A DNA stretch of 14,392 bases. Source: Thermoleophilaceae bacterium. GTDB taxonomy: Bacteria; Actinomycetota; Thermoleophilia; Solirubrobacterales; Thermoleophilaceae. Location of the stretch: contig JACCXP010000011.1 of assembly GCA_013696905.1 (NCBI GenBank), forward strand, positions 1-14,392, read 5' to 3'. The notes beneath the pieces are model-generated. The model did not search any database. It saw only the letters and a list, made by a program, of their open reading frames with translations, and was not told the origin of the DNA. A program made the translations under genes and the position numbers. Shown piece by piece: positions 6,780 through 13,549 of this stretch. Position 1 is the stretch's first letter, and each line of letters opens with the position of its first letter.

Positions 6780-8255
6780 CTAGAGGACGAGCAGCCCGAG
6801 GTCGGCGAGCCGCGCGAGGCTCGCAGCGAGGCGGCACTCGGCCTCGGTGCCTGCGCCGCCGTCTCCCATCGCCTGTGTCAGCGCTTCGTGATCGCGCGTC
6901 CCGTCGAGCAGCGCGATCAGCTCCTTGCCCATGACGTCTGAGACCTGGATCCGCTCGTGCTTGAGGTTCGTGACCTCGTCTGCGCCGGCCGCCGCCTGGG
7001 CGCGGGCGAGCGGGCTCGCGCGCGGCTTGTCGCTCGGCGCGCTCGCGAGGCGCGGCGCGTGGGTCGTGAGCTGGACGAGCCCGGCGGCGTGGCCGCCGAG
7101 GATCGCCTGGCGCAGCGCGCCGGCGTCGTCCGAGGCGTCGGTCAAGTCGGCGATTCGAACCGGCCCGGGCCAGGCGCCGGCGAGCTTTGCGAGGGCGTTC
7201 TTGACGTCTGGGTGATCGGTGCTCAGCCTCGCGCCGCGGCGGTCCTCGAACTCGACGAGCGACGCGTCGTGCAGGGTTGCGTCGGGATCTACCGGGCGCA
7301 GGGGCGAGTAGGCGTTGAGCGCTTCGACGTTGCGCGGAACGGGGACTTGCGGCTGCTTGGCGCCGTCGAGCGTGAAGAGCGTCTGGCGGTACATCCGCAG
7401 GCGCAGGAAGTCGAGCGCCTGCTCCTGCTCGACCTCGGTGCGCGGCTCGAGCTCGTCGAGCGCGTCGGCCGTCTCGGGGGCGAGGGTGCCCATGCTCGAC
7501 TCGTGCAGGTCCGCCTCGGCGAGGAAGCGCAGGCCGTGGCGGGCGGCGTGGTTGACGATCTCGGTCACGTAGACGGGGTCGTTCCACGTCTCGAGGTCGT
7601 CGTGGAAGAGGCCGGCTTCGCTGCGCTCGAGCACGCGCGTGAGGTACTCGTCGAGGAAGGCGCCGTAGACGTCGCCGGGCTGCTGGGCGCCTGCCACGAG
7701 CTTCACGGCGCTGCGGGCGCGGGCGACGATCTCGTGCGCGTCGGTCGCCTCACGCGTGGCGAACTGCATCAGCTCGCGAACGACCTGACGCAGGTGGCCA
7801 CCGGGCTTCGTGTTGTAGGAGAGGTAGAGGAGGCCGTCTTGGGTCAGCGCGCCGTGCGCGATCGCGAGCAGGTGGTCGCGTGCCCGCGGCGCCACCCAGG
7901 AGTAGACGCCGTGGGCGACGACGTAGTCGAACGTGTCGAGGCATTCGAGGGCCTCGAGATCGCCCGCCCGGAACTCGACGTTGGTCAGCTCGAGCGCCGC
8001 CGCGAGCTCGCGCGCGCGTTCGAGCGCCGCAACGTTTCGGTCGATGCCGAGGAACTTCCCCCGCGGCAGCCCGAGGGCCATCGGGACGAGGTTGCCCCCG
8101 TCGCCGCAGCCAAGCTCGAGGACGCGCGCGGCCTCCACCGTCGGGGGTGCGAGACCGCGCAGCACGCCCTGCGCCGCCATCCGGCCCGGGTGGGACCGCG
8201 GAAACGCGTGGCCGGGGTACGGAAAGGCGTCGTAGGTGTCGGTCAACTCGTTCAC
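6780..8255 (-). CDS. SAM-dependent methyltransferase with methyltransferase regulatory domain (PKMT-like)
   Basis: 491-residue class I methyltransferase. The Rossmann motif VLELGCGDGGN (45-55) and acidic GIDRN (70-74) bind SAM. The stretch YVVAHGVYSWV (111-121) and the N-terminal TYDAFPYPGHAFP are characteristic of proteins with the predicted methyltransferase regulatory domain (PF10119), the group that includes rickettsial protein-lysine methyltransferases acting on outer-membrane protein B. The middle domain (about 205-310) contains FLDEYLTRVLER, VNHAARHGLRFLAEA and YRQTLF. The C-terminal part (about 400-491) resembles a small winged-helix domain. The GTG at 8255 is 4 bases after the cysE stop and gives a complete family N-terminus. 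It is last in the cysteine operon. A protein substrate is plausible; none can be named. Confidence 0.85.
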   Translation of the reverse strand: MNELTDTYDAFPYPGHAFPRSHPGRMAAQGVLRGLAPPTVEAARVLELGCGDGGNLVPMALGLPRGKFLGIDRNVAALERARELAAALELTNVEFRAGDLEALECLDTFDYVVAHGVYSWVAPRARDHLLAIAHGALTQDGLLYLSYNTKPGGHLRQVVRELMQFATREATDAHEIVARARSAVKLVAGAQQPGDVYGAFLDEYLTRVLERSEAGLFHDDLETWNDPVYVTEIVNHAARHGLRFLAEADLHESSMGTLAPETADALDELEPRTEVEQEQALDFLRLRMYRQTLFTLDGAKQPQVPVPRNVEALNAYSPLRPVDPDATLHDASLVEFEDRRGARLSTDHPDVKNALAKLAGAWPGPVRIADLTDASDDAGALRQAILGGHAAGLVQLTTHAPRLASAPSDKPRASPLARAQAAAGADEVTNLKHERIQVSDVMGKELIALLDGTRDHEALTQAMGDGGAGTEAECRLAASLARLADLGLLVL

Positions 8256-8259
8256 CGGC

Positions 8260-9000
8260 TCAGCCGCTCGCCGGGTCGGCCCCTCGCTCTCGTCGCAGCG
8301 GCCTGACCTCGGCGCCCGGGGGCAGCTTCTCTCCGGTGGCCTGCTCGAGCCTCGACTCGAGCTCCGCGACCCGGCGCGCCAGCACCGCGATCGCCTCTGC
8401 CACCGGGTCCGGCAGATGCACCCAGTCGGCGTCCGGGCCCTCCGGCCGGCGCCCGTCGACGCGCACCGGGTGGCCCGGGTTGCCGACGACCGTCGAGTTC
8501 GCCGGCACGTCGTGGATGACCACCGAGTTGGCGCCGATCTTGGACGCGCGCCCGACGCGGATCGGGCCGAGCAGCTTGGCGCCCGAGCCGACGACGACCT
8601 GGTCCTCGACGGTCGGGTGGCGCTTGCCCTCCGCGAAGCCGGTGCCACCAAGGGTGACGCCCTGGTAGAGGGTCACGTCGTCGCCGATCTCGGCGGTCTC
8701 GCCGATCACGACGCCCGCGCCGTGATCGATCAGCGGCCCGCGGCCGATGCGGGCCGCCGGGTGGATCTCGATCCCCGTCAGCGCACGGCTGGCGTAGGCG
8801 AGCGCGCGCGGCAGGAACCCGATCCCCGTCGAGTGCAGGGCGTGGGCGACGCGGTGGGCGAGCAGCGCGTGCACGCCCGCGTAGGAGAGCACGATCGCGA
8901 TGCTCGAGAGGTCGTGCGCGGCGGGGTCGCGCTGCTTGACGGCACGCACGTCGTCGCGCAGCTCGCGCGCGATGCTCCGCAGCACTAGGACGGGGTCCAC
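8260..9000 (-). CDS. cysE: Serine O-acetyltransferase
   Basis: Makes O-acetylserine from serine and acetyl-CoA, the substrate of the CysK encoded upstream. The protein has 246 residues. The left-handed beta-helix hexapeptide region covers TGIEIHPAARIG to about residue 175, with IDHGAGVVIGETAEIGDDV (91-109; His93 catalytic), LYQGVTLGGT (111-120) and GKRHPT (125-130). The GTG at 9000 shares its G with the TAG of the E1-like gene (TAGTG). Longer readings into that gene have no family match. After the helix comes an unusual tail: a Trp/Pro linker, then a likely coiled coil (about 200-220), ending DPASG. It lacks the terminal Ile that many CysE proteins insert into the CysK active site, so the classic CysE-CysK complex may not form here. 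Confidence 0.93.
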   Translation of the reverse strand: MDPVLVLRSIARELRDDVRAVKQRDPAAHDLSSIAIVLSYAGVHALLAHRVAHALHSTGIGFLPRALAYASRALTGIEIHPAARIGRGPLIDHGAGVVIGETAEIGDDVTLYQGVTLGGTGFAEGKRHPTVEDQVVVGSGAKLLGPIRVGRASKIGANSVVIHDVPANSTVVGNPGHPVRVDGRRPEGPDADWVHLPDPVAEAIAVLARRVAELESRLEQATGEKLPPGAEVRPLRRERGADPASG

Positions 9001-9776
9001 TAGTGGTACGCCTCGGCGGCGACAGGCACGCGTGCGCATGCCTCACAACCATCGCGCCGGCTGGTGACGACGATCGTCTGCCCCATGTCATGGCCGTCGA
9101 GCTGGAGGATGCGGTCGAGCAGCGGCGCGCCCACGCCGGCCAGCAGCTTGATCGCCTCGAGCGCTTGGATCGCGCCGACGATCCCAGCCATCGCACCGAG
9201 CACGCCTGCCTCGCGGCACGAGGGGACGGCGCCCGCGAGCGGCGGCGAAGGAAAGGAGCAGCGGTAGCAGGCCGACTCGCCGGGGCGGATCGCGAGCACG
9301 AGTCCCGAGAAGCCGAGCACCCCGGCCTCGACGAGGTCGACGCGCTCTGCGCAGGCGGCGTCGTTGACCACATAGCGGGTCTCGAACGAGTCGGAGCAGT
9401 CGACGACCACGTCGGCGCCCATCACGATCGCCTCGGCGTTGCGCTCGTCGAGTCGCGCCGGGTAGGGCTCGACCTGCACCTCCGGGTTCAGGAACGCAAG
9501 CTTCGCGGCGGCGCTCGCGGCCTTGTTGACGCCGATGTCAGGCGTGAAGTGAAGCGGCTGACGGTGGAGGTTCGAGAGCTCGACCGCGTCCTCGTCGACG
9601 ATCCCCAGGCGGCCCACCCCCGCCGCGGCGAGATAGGTGGCGACGGGGGAGCCGAGCGCGCCGGCTCCGACGACGATCGCGCTCGCGTCGCGCAGTCGCT
9701 CCTGGGCCGCGCCGCTCCACTCCGGCAGCACGAGCTGGCGCGAGTAGCGCTCGAGCTCCGCGTCCGTCAGCGTCAT
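9000..9776 (-). CDS. MoeB/ThiF/HesA-family E1-like adenylating enzyme
   Basis: 258-residue ATP-dependent activator of small ubiquitin-fold sulfur carriers. It has the nucleotide loop GAGALG (37-42), Asp61 in IVDEDAVELSNLHRQ (Arg72), Lys85, Asp130 in DCSDSFETR, and two zinc-binding pairs, Cys170/Cys173 (CYRC) and Cys244/Cys247 (CEAC). Cys187 in PSCREAGVLG sits where MoeB and ThiF carry their reactive cysteine. These positions closely match E. coli MoeB. There is no C-terminal rhodanese domain. It overlaps the TusA-like gene by ATGA and cysE by one base. In family terms it should adenylate a carrier ending in Gly-Gly, but none is encoded here. Involvement in sulfur delivery to cysteine synthesis is inferred from the operon. 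Confidence 0.92.
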   Translation of the reverse strand: MTLTDAELERYSRQLVLPEWSGAAQERLRDASAIVVGAGALGSPVATYLAAAGVGRLGIVDEDAVELSNLHRQPLHFTPDIGVNKAASAAAKLAFLNPEVQVEPYPARLDERNAEAIVMGADVVVDCSDSFETRYVVNDAACAERVDLVEAGVLGFSGLVLAIRPGESACYRCSFPSPPLAGAVPSCREAGVLGAMAGIVGAIQALEAIKLLAGVGAPLLDRILQLDGHDMGQTIVVTSRRDGCEACARVPVAAEAYH

Positions 9777-9976
9777 CGCTTGACGATCCTGACCCAGTCG
9801 CCGTGCACGTCGACGTCGTGCCCGTCCTCGCGCGCCGAGCGCGGCACCGACTCGATCGGCTCGCCTGGGTCGAGGCGCAGGCGTAGCTCCTCCCCCGCGT
9901 CCATCGCCTCGAGCGCCAGCCTTGCCCTGACCCAGTTGAGGGGGCAGAGCACGCCCGTCAGGTCGAGCGTGCTCAC
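9773..9976 (-). CDS. TusA/SirA-like sulfur carrier protein
   Basis: 67-residue protein of the TusA (SirA/YeeD) fold, cytoplasmic, expected to carry sulfur as a persulfide on Cys11. The family signature LDLTGVLCP opens the protein, and GEPIESVPRSAREDGHDV (38-55) matches the second half of the fold. The normal CPxP motif reads CPLN, so the second proline is missing. This variant appears, as far as I recall, in TusA relatives encoded beside ThiF-like enzymes. The GTG start at 9976 overlaps the cysK stop in GTGA, and the TGA overlaps the ATG of the next gene in ATGA. Both overlaps argue for translational coupling. It lies between the cysteine synthase and the E1-like enzyme, so it is probably a sulfur donor or relay for cysteine synthesis. 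Confidence 0.85.
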   Translation of the reverse strand: MSTLDLTGVLCPLNWVRARLALEAMDAGEELRLRLDPGEPIESVPRSAREDGHDVDVHGDWVRIVKR

Positions 9977-10944
9977 GGGGCGAAGAAGGGCGTCGAGACG
10001 TAGCGCTCGCCGGAGTCCGGCAGCACCACGACGATCTGCCGCCCGGCCCACTCGCGCCGGCGACCGACCTCGATCGCCGCGTAGAGCGCCGCTCCGCAGG
10101 AGATGCCGGCGAGCACGCCCTCGCGCTGGGCGCAGCGGCGGGCGGTCTCGATCGCGTGCTCGTCGCTTACCGCGATGACCTCGTCGATCACGTCGCGGTT
10201 GAGGATCGAGGGGATGAAGCCCGCGCCGATCCCCTGGATCCTGTGCGGGCCGCGCACCCCACCCGAGAGCACCGCCGATGCCTTGGGCTCGACGGCGACG
10301 ACGTGCAGGGCCGGGTTTCGCTCCTTGAGTCGTTCCCCGGCCCCGGTGATCGTTCCCCCCGTGCCGACGCCGCAGACCAGCACGTCGACCTTCCCCTCGG
10401 TGTCGGCCCAGATCTCCTCGGCGGTCGTCCGGCGGTGGATCTCCGGGTTCGCAGGGTTCGAGAACTGGTCCGGCCGGTAGGCGTCGCGGGCGTCCGCCGC
10501 CAGGCGCTCGGCCGCCTCGACGGCCTCGTTCATCCCCCCCATCGACTCGGTGATCGTCACCTCGGCTCCGTACAGGCGCAGCAGGCCCTCGCGCTCGCGA
10601 CTCATGCCCTGGGGCATCGCGAGCACGAGCCTGTAGCCCTTGGCGGCGCAGACGAAGGCGAGCGCGATGCCGGTGTTGCCGGAGGTCGCCTCGACGATCG
10701 TCGTGCGCCCCGGCTCGATCCGCCCTTCGGCCTCGGCCGCGGCGATCATCGCCACGCCGATCCTGTCCTTGACGCTGCCGCCCGGGTTGTAGACCTCGAG
10801 CTTTCCGAGCAGCTCGGCACGGCAGTCGGGGGCGAGCCGGGTGAGGCGCACGAGCGGGGTCCCGCCCACCAGGTCGGCGAGGTTGTCGGGGATCGCGCCG
10901 GGCAGGCGGCGGCCGTCGACGAGCGCTAGGGAGGTCGCCTTCAC
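9973..10944 (-). CDS. cysK: Cysteine synthase (O-acetylserine sulfhydrylase), PLP-dependent
   Basis: 323-residue fold-type II PLP enzyme that replaces the acetyl group of O-acetylserine with sulfide or a carrier-bound sulfur. PLP Lys59 lies in NPGGSVKDR (53-61). SGNTG (88-92) is the substrate loop, GTGGT (194-198) the phosphate loop, IQGIGAGF (237-244) is typical of CysK, and SCGAA (282-286) holds the Ser that contacts the pyridine nitrogen. The C-terminus is VVVLPDSGERYVSTPFF plus two residues. The GTG at 10944 is the only usual start before the frame enters the upstream gene, 16 bases after whose stop it lies. TACCGT, 10 bases before the GTG, could be a weak -10, so the sulfur operon may have its own promoter here. 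It heads a run of five tightly packed genes. Confidence 0.95.
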   Translation of the reverse strand: MKATSLALVDGRRLPGAIPDNLADLVGGTPLVRLTRLAPDCRAELLGKLEVYNPGGSVKDRIGVAMIAAAEAEGRIEPGRTTIVEATSGNTGIALAFVCAAKGYRLVLAMPQGMSREREGLLRLYGAEVTITESMGGMNEAVEAAERLAADARDAYRPDQFSNPANPEIHRRTTAEEIWADTEGKVDVLVCGVGTGGTITGAGERLKERNPALHVVAVEPKASAVLSGGVRGPHRIQGIGAGFIPSILNRDVIDEVIAVSDEHAIETARRCAQREGVLAGISCGAALYAAIEVGRRREWAGRQIVVVLPDSGERYVSTPFFAP

Positions 10945-10960
10945 GTGCCCGCAAACGGTA

Positions 10961-12283
10961 CTAGGGCTCCTGGGCGCCCGGCAGCTCGGCCCAAGCGCGC
11001 AGGGCCGGGCGGGCGGGGCCGGGCCGCGGGTGCGCTCCGGCGCGAAAGTCGTCGCGCAGGCCGGACTTGAACGGGTTATCCGCGATGTCGCTGAGGCCGT
11101 GCTGGGTCCAGAGGTAGACGTCCGGAAGGCGGCTCATCTCGAGGAAGTTGCGGCGGATGCGCTCGGCCTGGAGCCGGCGCACGCGCTGGTCCTGCTGGTC
11201 GGGAAAGACGTTGAGGCCGGCTTCTGTGAGCCACAGCAGTGGGCGTCCACGGTCCGGCCACGATCCCGCGCGCACGAGGTCGACCACCTGGCGGACGCGG
11301 CTCTGCGGCGCCGCCACGGCGCGCTTGACGTCGCGATAGTTGTGGTGGGTCCAGCCGAAAGGCCCGGGTGCGGGCTCGCGGCGCAACTCGTCCAGCACCT
11401 GTGTCGTGAAGGAGCGCCAGTCGGTTCGCACCCGCGGCGCCGGCGCCTCCCCAGGGTCGGGGGAGTCGAGCGTGGACGGCCCGAGGATGCGCGGGCCCGC
11501 GCTCCCCGAAAGCCTTACGCCTGAGCGGATCATCGTGGCCACGCTCGCTGCGATCCGCTCCTGCGGCCAGAAGAGGACGTTCGGCTCGTTGCAGACCTCG
11601 AGTGCATCGACGCGCGCGCCGGCAGGGTTCCCTGAGCGCGCGTCATAGCCCGAGGCGTCCTCCCCGGGGAAGGGCTCGTGCGGGCCGAGCGGATTCGTCT
11701 TGCCGCTGTAGCGCGCGCACAGGTAGGAGACCCACCAGCCCCACGGCCCGTCCGCGGACAGGTCGCGCGGCAGGCGCTGGGATGCGCTGCGCGCGGAGTC
11801 GGGGTCGTCGCCGTCGGCTCCGTTCGCCCAGCGCGGGAAGGCGTGGTAGAGGCTGAGGATCACGCCCAGGCCGTCGTCGTTCGCAGCTCGAACTTGGCGG
11901 TCGAGCCTCCACAGCCAGGCCTTTCCGAGCGGGGCCATGTTGAGGTCGAACCAGGACTCCGCGCGGCTGCGCGGGCGGTACTCGGGCTGGAGATCCGCCC
12001 AGGAGACCCACAGCTTGACCCACGTCGTGCCGCTCTGCCTGAAGTAGTCGGGCGTGCCCCAGTAGCAGTAGTCGTTCGGATGACGGCCGCTGCGCACGGG
12101 CGCTGGGCCACTCAGCGAGATGCATTTGCGCAGCGGGCCGGGGGCGCCGTCGGCACCTTCGGCGGTGATCGGCGCGGGGAGCGCCGCGGCAGCGCCCGCG
12201 AGCCCGCCCGCGGCGAGCACCGCTCCGGTCCCTGCCTGGAGGAACCGGCGACGGCTGATCTCCTTGTCCGCAGTCGAGTCCAT
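10961..12283 (-). CDS. Tat-exported glycoside-hydrolase-like protein (clan GH-A fold)
   Basis: 440 residues. The N-terminus SRRRFLQAGTGAVLAAGGL is a twin-arginine signal with a hydrophobic stretch, so the folded protein should be exported. The rest looks like a (beta/alpha)8 retaining glycosidase: TTWVKLWVSWADLQP early, ALEVCNEPN with Glu233 after Asn232 as likely acid/base, WTHHNY (311-316), and LLWLTEAG with Glu354 as likely nucleophile. The pattern resembles GH39/GH5-type proteins, but family and substrate cannot be assigned. The ATG at 12283 has AGGA 6 bases before it and gives the full Tat signal. Its stop is 16 bases before cysK on the same strand, so it might be co-transcribed with an otherwise unrelated sulfur operon. 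It diverges from the sigma4-TM-RskA gene across 83 bases. Confidence 0.8.
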   Translation of the reverse strand: MDSTADKEISRRRFLQAGTGAVLAAGGLAGAAAALPAPITAEGADGAPGPLRKCISLSGPAPVRSGRHPNDYCYWGTPDYFRQSGTTWVKLWVSWADLQPEYRPRSRAESWFDLNMAPLGKAWLWRLDRQVRAANDDGLGVILSLYHAFPRWANGADGDDPDSARSASQRLPRDLSADGPWGWWVSYLCARYSGKTNPLGPHEPFPGEDASGYDARSGNPAGARVDALEVCNEPNVLFWPQERIAASVATMIRSGVRLSGSAGPRILGPSTLDSPDPGEAPAPRVRTDWRSFTTQVLDELRREPAPGPFGWTHHNYRDVKRAVAAPQSRVRQVVDLVRAGSWPDRGRPLLWLTEAGLNVFPDQQDQRVRRLQAERIRRNFLEMSRLPDVYLWTQHGLSDIADNPFKSGLRDDFRAGAHPRPGPARPALRAWAELPGAQEP

Positions 12284-12302
12284 ACCGCGTCCTACCCCCT
12301 CG

Positions 12303-12344
12303 GCGCCCTCGTCAGTCAGTGCTCACGGATGCCGGCGAGGGCGC
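12303..12344. promoter_or_regulatory. Nine-base inverted repeat in a divergent intergenic region
   Basis: GCGCCCTCG (12303-12311) and CGAGGGCGC (12336-12344) form a perfect inverted repeat 24 bases apart. They lie between the divergent glycosidase-like gene and the sigma4-TM-RskA gene. The right arm is 10 bases upstream of the proposed -10 of the latter. It could be a shared operator or, in RNA, a hairpin. No known box is recognised. Confidence 0.35.
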
Positions 12345-12354
12345 GTGGCCGGGC

Positions 12355-12360
12355 TACCTT
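12355..12360 (+). promoter_or_regulatory. Candidate leaderless -10 element of the sigma4-TM-RskA gene
   Basis: TACCTT fits TAnnnT and ends 6 bases before the GTG at 12367, so the message may start at the start codon. No ribosome binding site precedes the GTG. No clear -35 is visible, which would fit an alternative sigma factor or an activated promoter. Confidence 0.45.
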
Positions 12361-12366
12361 TCGAGC

Positions 12367-13305
12367 GTGGCCGGCCTCGAGAATCTACGGCCCGGCCAGC
12401 GCTCGATGCTCCAGTTGCTCATCCGGCACGGGCGCTCCTACGAGAGCCTGGCGCAGACCTTCCAGACCTCTCCTGCGCGTGTGCGCGAGCGCGCGCACGA
12501 GGCGATCGACGAGCTCGGGGCCAGGGCCGGCGATCCCGATGTCGACTGGCGGGCGCGCGTCAGCGACTACGCGCTCGGCCAGCTCGCGGAGGCCGAGACG
12601 GAGACCGTGCGCGAGCACCTCGACCGCTCGGGCTCGACGCGCGCGTGGGCGAGCGTCGTGATCGGAGCGCTCGACCCGCTCTACCTGCCGGACGCACGCC
12701 CGGCGGTCCCCGGCGACGCGGGGGTCGACGCGCCGGAGGGAAGCCCGCGTCCGCACGGCCACGAGTCACCTTCCTGGCGCGCCGCGGAGCGCCCCCTCAC
12801 TCCGCTGCGACCGGTGATCAGGCCGGCGGAGGAGGTGCGCGGCAGGCGCGGGCCGCCGTGGCTAGCACTGCTGCTCGCGCTGCTCGTGGCGGCAATCGCG
12901 CTGGCGGCCCTGCTGATCGCGCGCGCGGGCGGCGTCCCAGGCCGCATGGGCGAGGACGAGCCACTGCGGGTCGAGCGCCAGGCGGTGATGCGCCCGGTCG
13001 GCGACGCGGGCCCCGGCGGCGGCATAGCGGTGGTCGGTCGTCGTGGCTCGCGGCCTCAGCTCTTGCTGCAGGCGCGCCTCGTGCGCCCGACCCGCGGCGT
13101 CAGCCATGAGCTGTGGCTCTACCGAACCCCCCGCGACGCTCGCTCGCTCGGCTTGGTGCGGGTGGATTCGCGCGGCAACGTGCGCGCCGCGGCGGCGCTT
13201 CCGGCCGACTTCGCCTCGTACCGTGCGATCGACCTGTCCCGAGAGCGCGACCGCGATCCACGCCACTCTGGGCGCTCGCTGCTGCGCGCGCGCCTGCTCG
13301 GCTAG
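12367..13305 (+). CDS. Membrane protein with sigma-region-4-like N-terminus and RskA-like C-terminus
   Basis: 312 residues. Residues 6-51 (LRPGQRSMLQLLIRHGRSYESL and on) resemble the helix-turn-helix of sigma-70 region 4, where a run on repeated Ser-Tyr-Glu-Ser-Leu-Ala leads into the recognition helix. Residues 60-105 (VSDYALGQLAEAETETVREHL) look like the small helical anti-sigma part. A charged linker leads to one membrane helix (about 164-186), rich in Leu and Ala. Residues 228-311 match the extracytoplasmic anti-sigma-K (RskA) domain, with HELWLYRTPRDARSLG, AAALPADFASYRAIDLSRE and DPRHSG. It is therefore probably a membrane-anchored regulator that senses outside conditions and acts on transcription inside. 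I know similar proteins from Thermoleophilia, but their role is unproven. GTG 12367 is preferred to GTG 12319 because similarity starts there. Confidence 0.75.
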   Translation: MAGLENLRPGQRSMLQLLIRHGRSYESLAQTFQTSPARVRERAHEAIDELGARAGDPDVDWRARVSDYALGQLAEAETETVREHLDRSGSTRAWASVVIGALDPLYLPDARPAVPGDAGVDAPEGSPRPHGHESPSWRAAERPLTPLRPVIRPAEEVRGRRGPPWLALLLALLVAAIALAALLIARAGGVPGRMGEDEPLRVERQAVMRPVGDAGPGGGIAVVGRRGSRPQLLLQARLVRPTRGVSHELWLYRTPRDARSLGLVRVDSRGNVRAAAALPADFASYRAIDLSRERDRDPRHSGRSLLRARLLG

Positions 13306-13353
13306 AGCTCGAGCGAGCGCCGGCCCAGCCTGTCGGGTCCCGTTGGGTACCCC

Positions 13354-13359
13354 TAGGAT
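13354..13359 (+). promoter_or_regulatory. Candidate leaderless -10 element of the Cys-rich protein gene
   Basis: TAGGAT fits TAnnnT and ends 7 bases before the ATG at 13367. If used, it makes the ATG at 13358 (which overlaps it) unusable as a start and gives a leaderless message. No -35 is obvious. Confidence 0.45.
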
Positions 13360-13366
13360 GGGCTCG

Positions 13367-13546
13367 ATGAAGGTCAGGGCCAAGGCGAAGTGCTGCCAGG
13401 ACACTCCACGCTGCAAGCGCTGCCCCGTCGTGCTCGAGCGATTGCACAAGGCCGGGATCGCCGAGCGCACGAAGAAGGGCAAGTACCGCCTCCCCGACGA
13501 CCTCACGAAGCGGGATCTGAAGCGGTTCCGCGCACGGGTGGCCTGA
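13367..13546 (+). CDS. Small basic four-cysteine protein, function unknown
   Basis: 59 residues, strongly basic. The N-terminal third holds four cysteines as CC, then C, then C (KCCQDTPRCKRCPVV), a layout that could bind a zinc or other metal ion. The rest (LHKAGIAERTKKGKYRLPDDL, ending RFRARVA) looks helical and positively charged, and might contact nucleic acid. I recall similar short proteins in other actinobacteria but no assigned function. ATG 13367 is chosen because a -10-like hexamer covers the other ATG at 13358; that one would add three residues. The gene is in the same frame as the ferritin that follows, with one TGA (13544-13546) and three bases between them. A shared transcript and a metal-related role are plausible inferences. 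Confidence 0.7.
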   Translation: MKVRAKAKCCQDTPRCKRCPVVLERLHKAGIAERTKKGKYRLPDDLTKRDLKRFRARVA

Positions 13547-13549
13547 GCC

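Noticed and set aside
5692..7587. 631-residue minus-strand reading frame crossing E1 beta and the methyltransferase end
   Set aside because: It spans two real genes in the wrong frames. Composition bias and overlap show it is not coding.
6957..8306. 449-residue plus-strand reading frame opposite the methyltransferase
   Set aside because: Antisense shadow. The minus-strand reading has all the methyltransferase motifs, while this one has no recognisable domain and an odd composition.
9001..9039. Longer cysE reading starting inside the E1-like gene
   Set aside because: The added residues are Arg-rich and unlike CysE. GTG 9000 overlaps the upstream stop by one base, as the other operon junctions do.
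12319..12366. Earlier GTG start for the sigma4-TM-RskA protein
   Set aside because: The extra 16 residues have no resemblance to the family, and the later GTG has a well-placed -10-like hexamer.
13346..13353. Palindrome GGGTACCC before the Cys-rich protein gene
   Set aside because: An 8-base palindrome in a GC-rich gap is easily due to chance and matches no known site.
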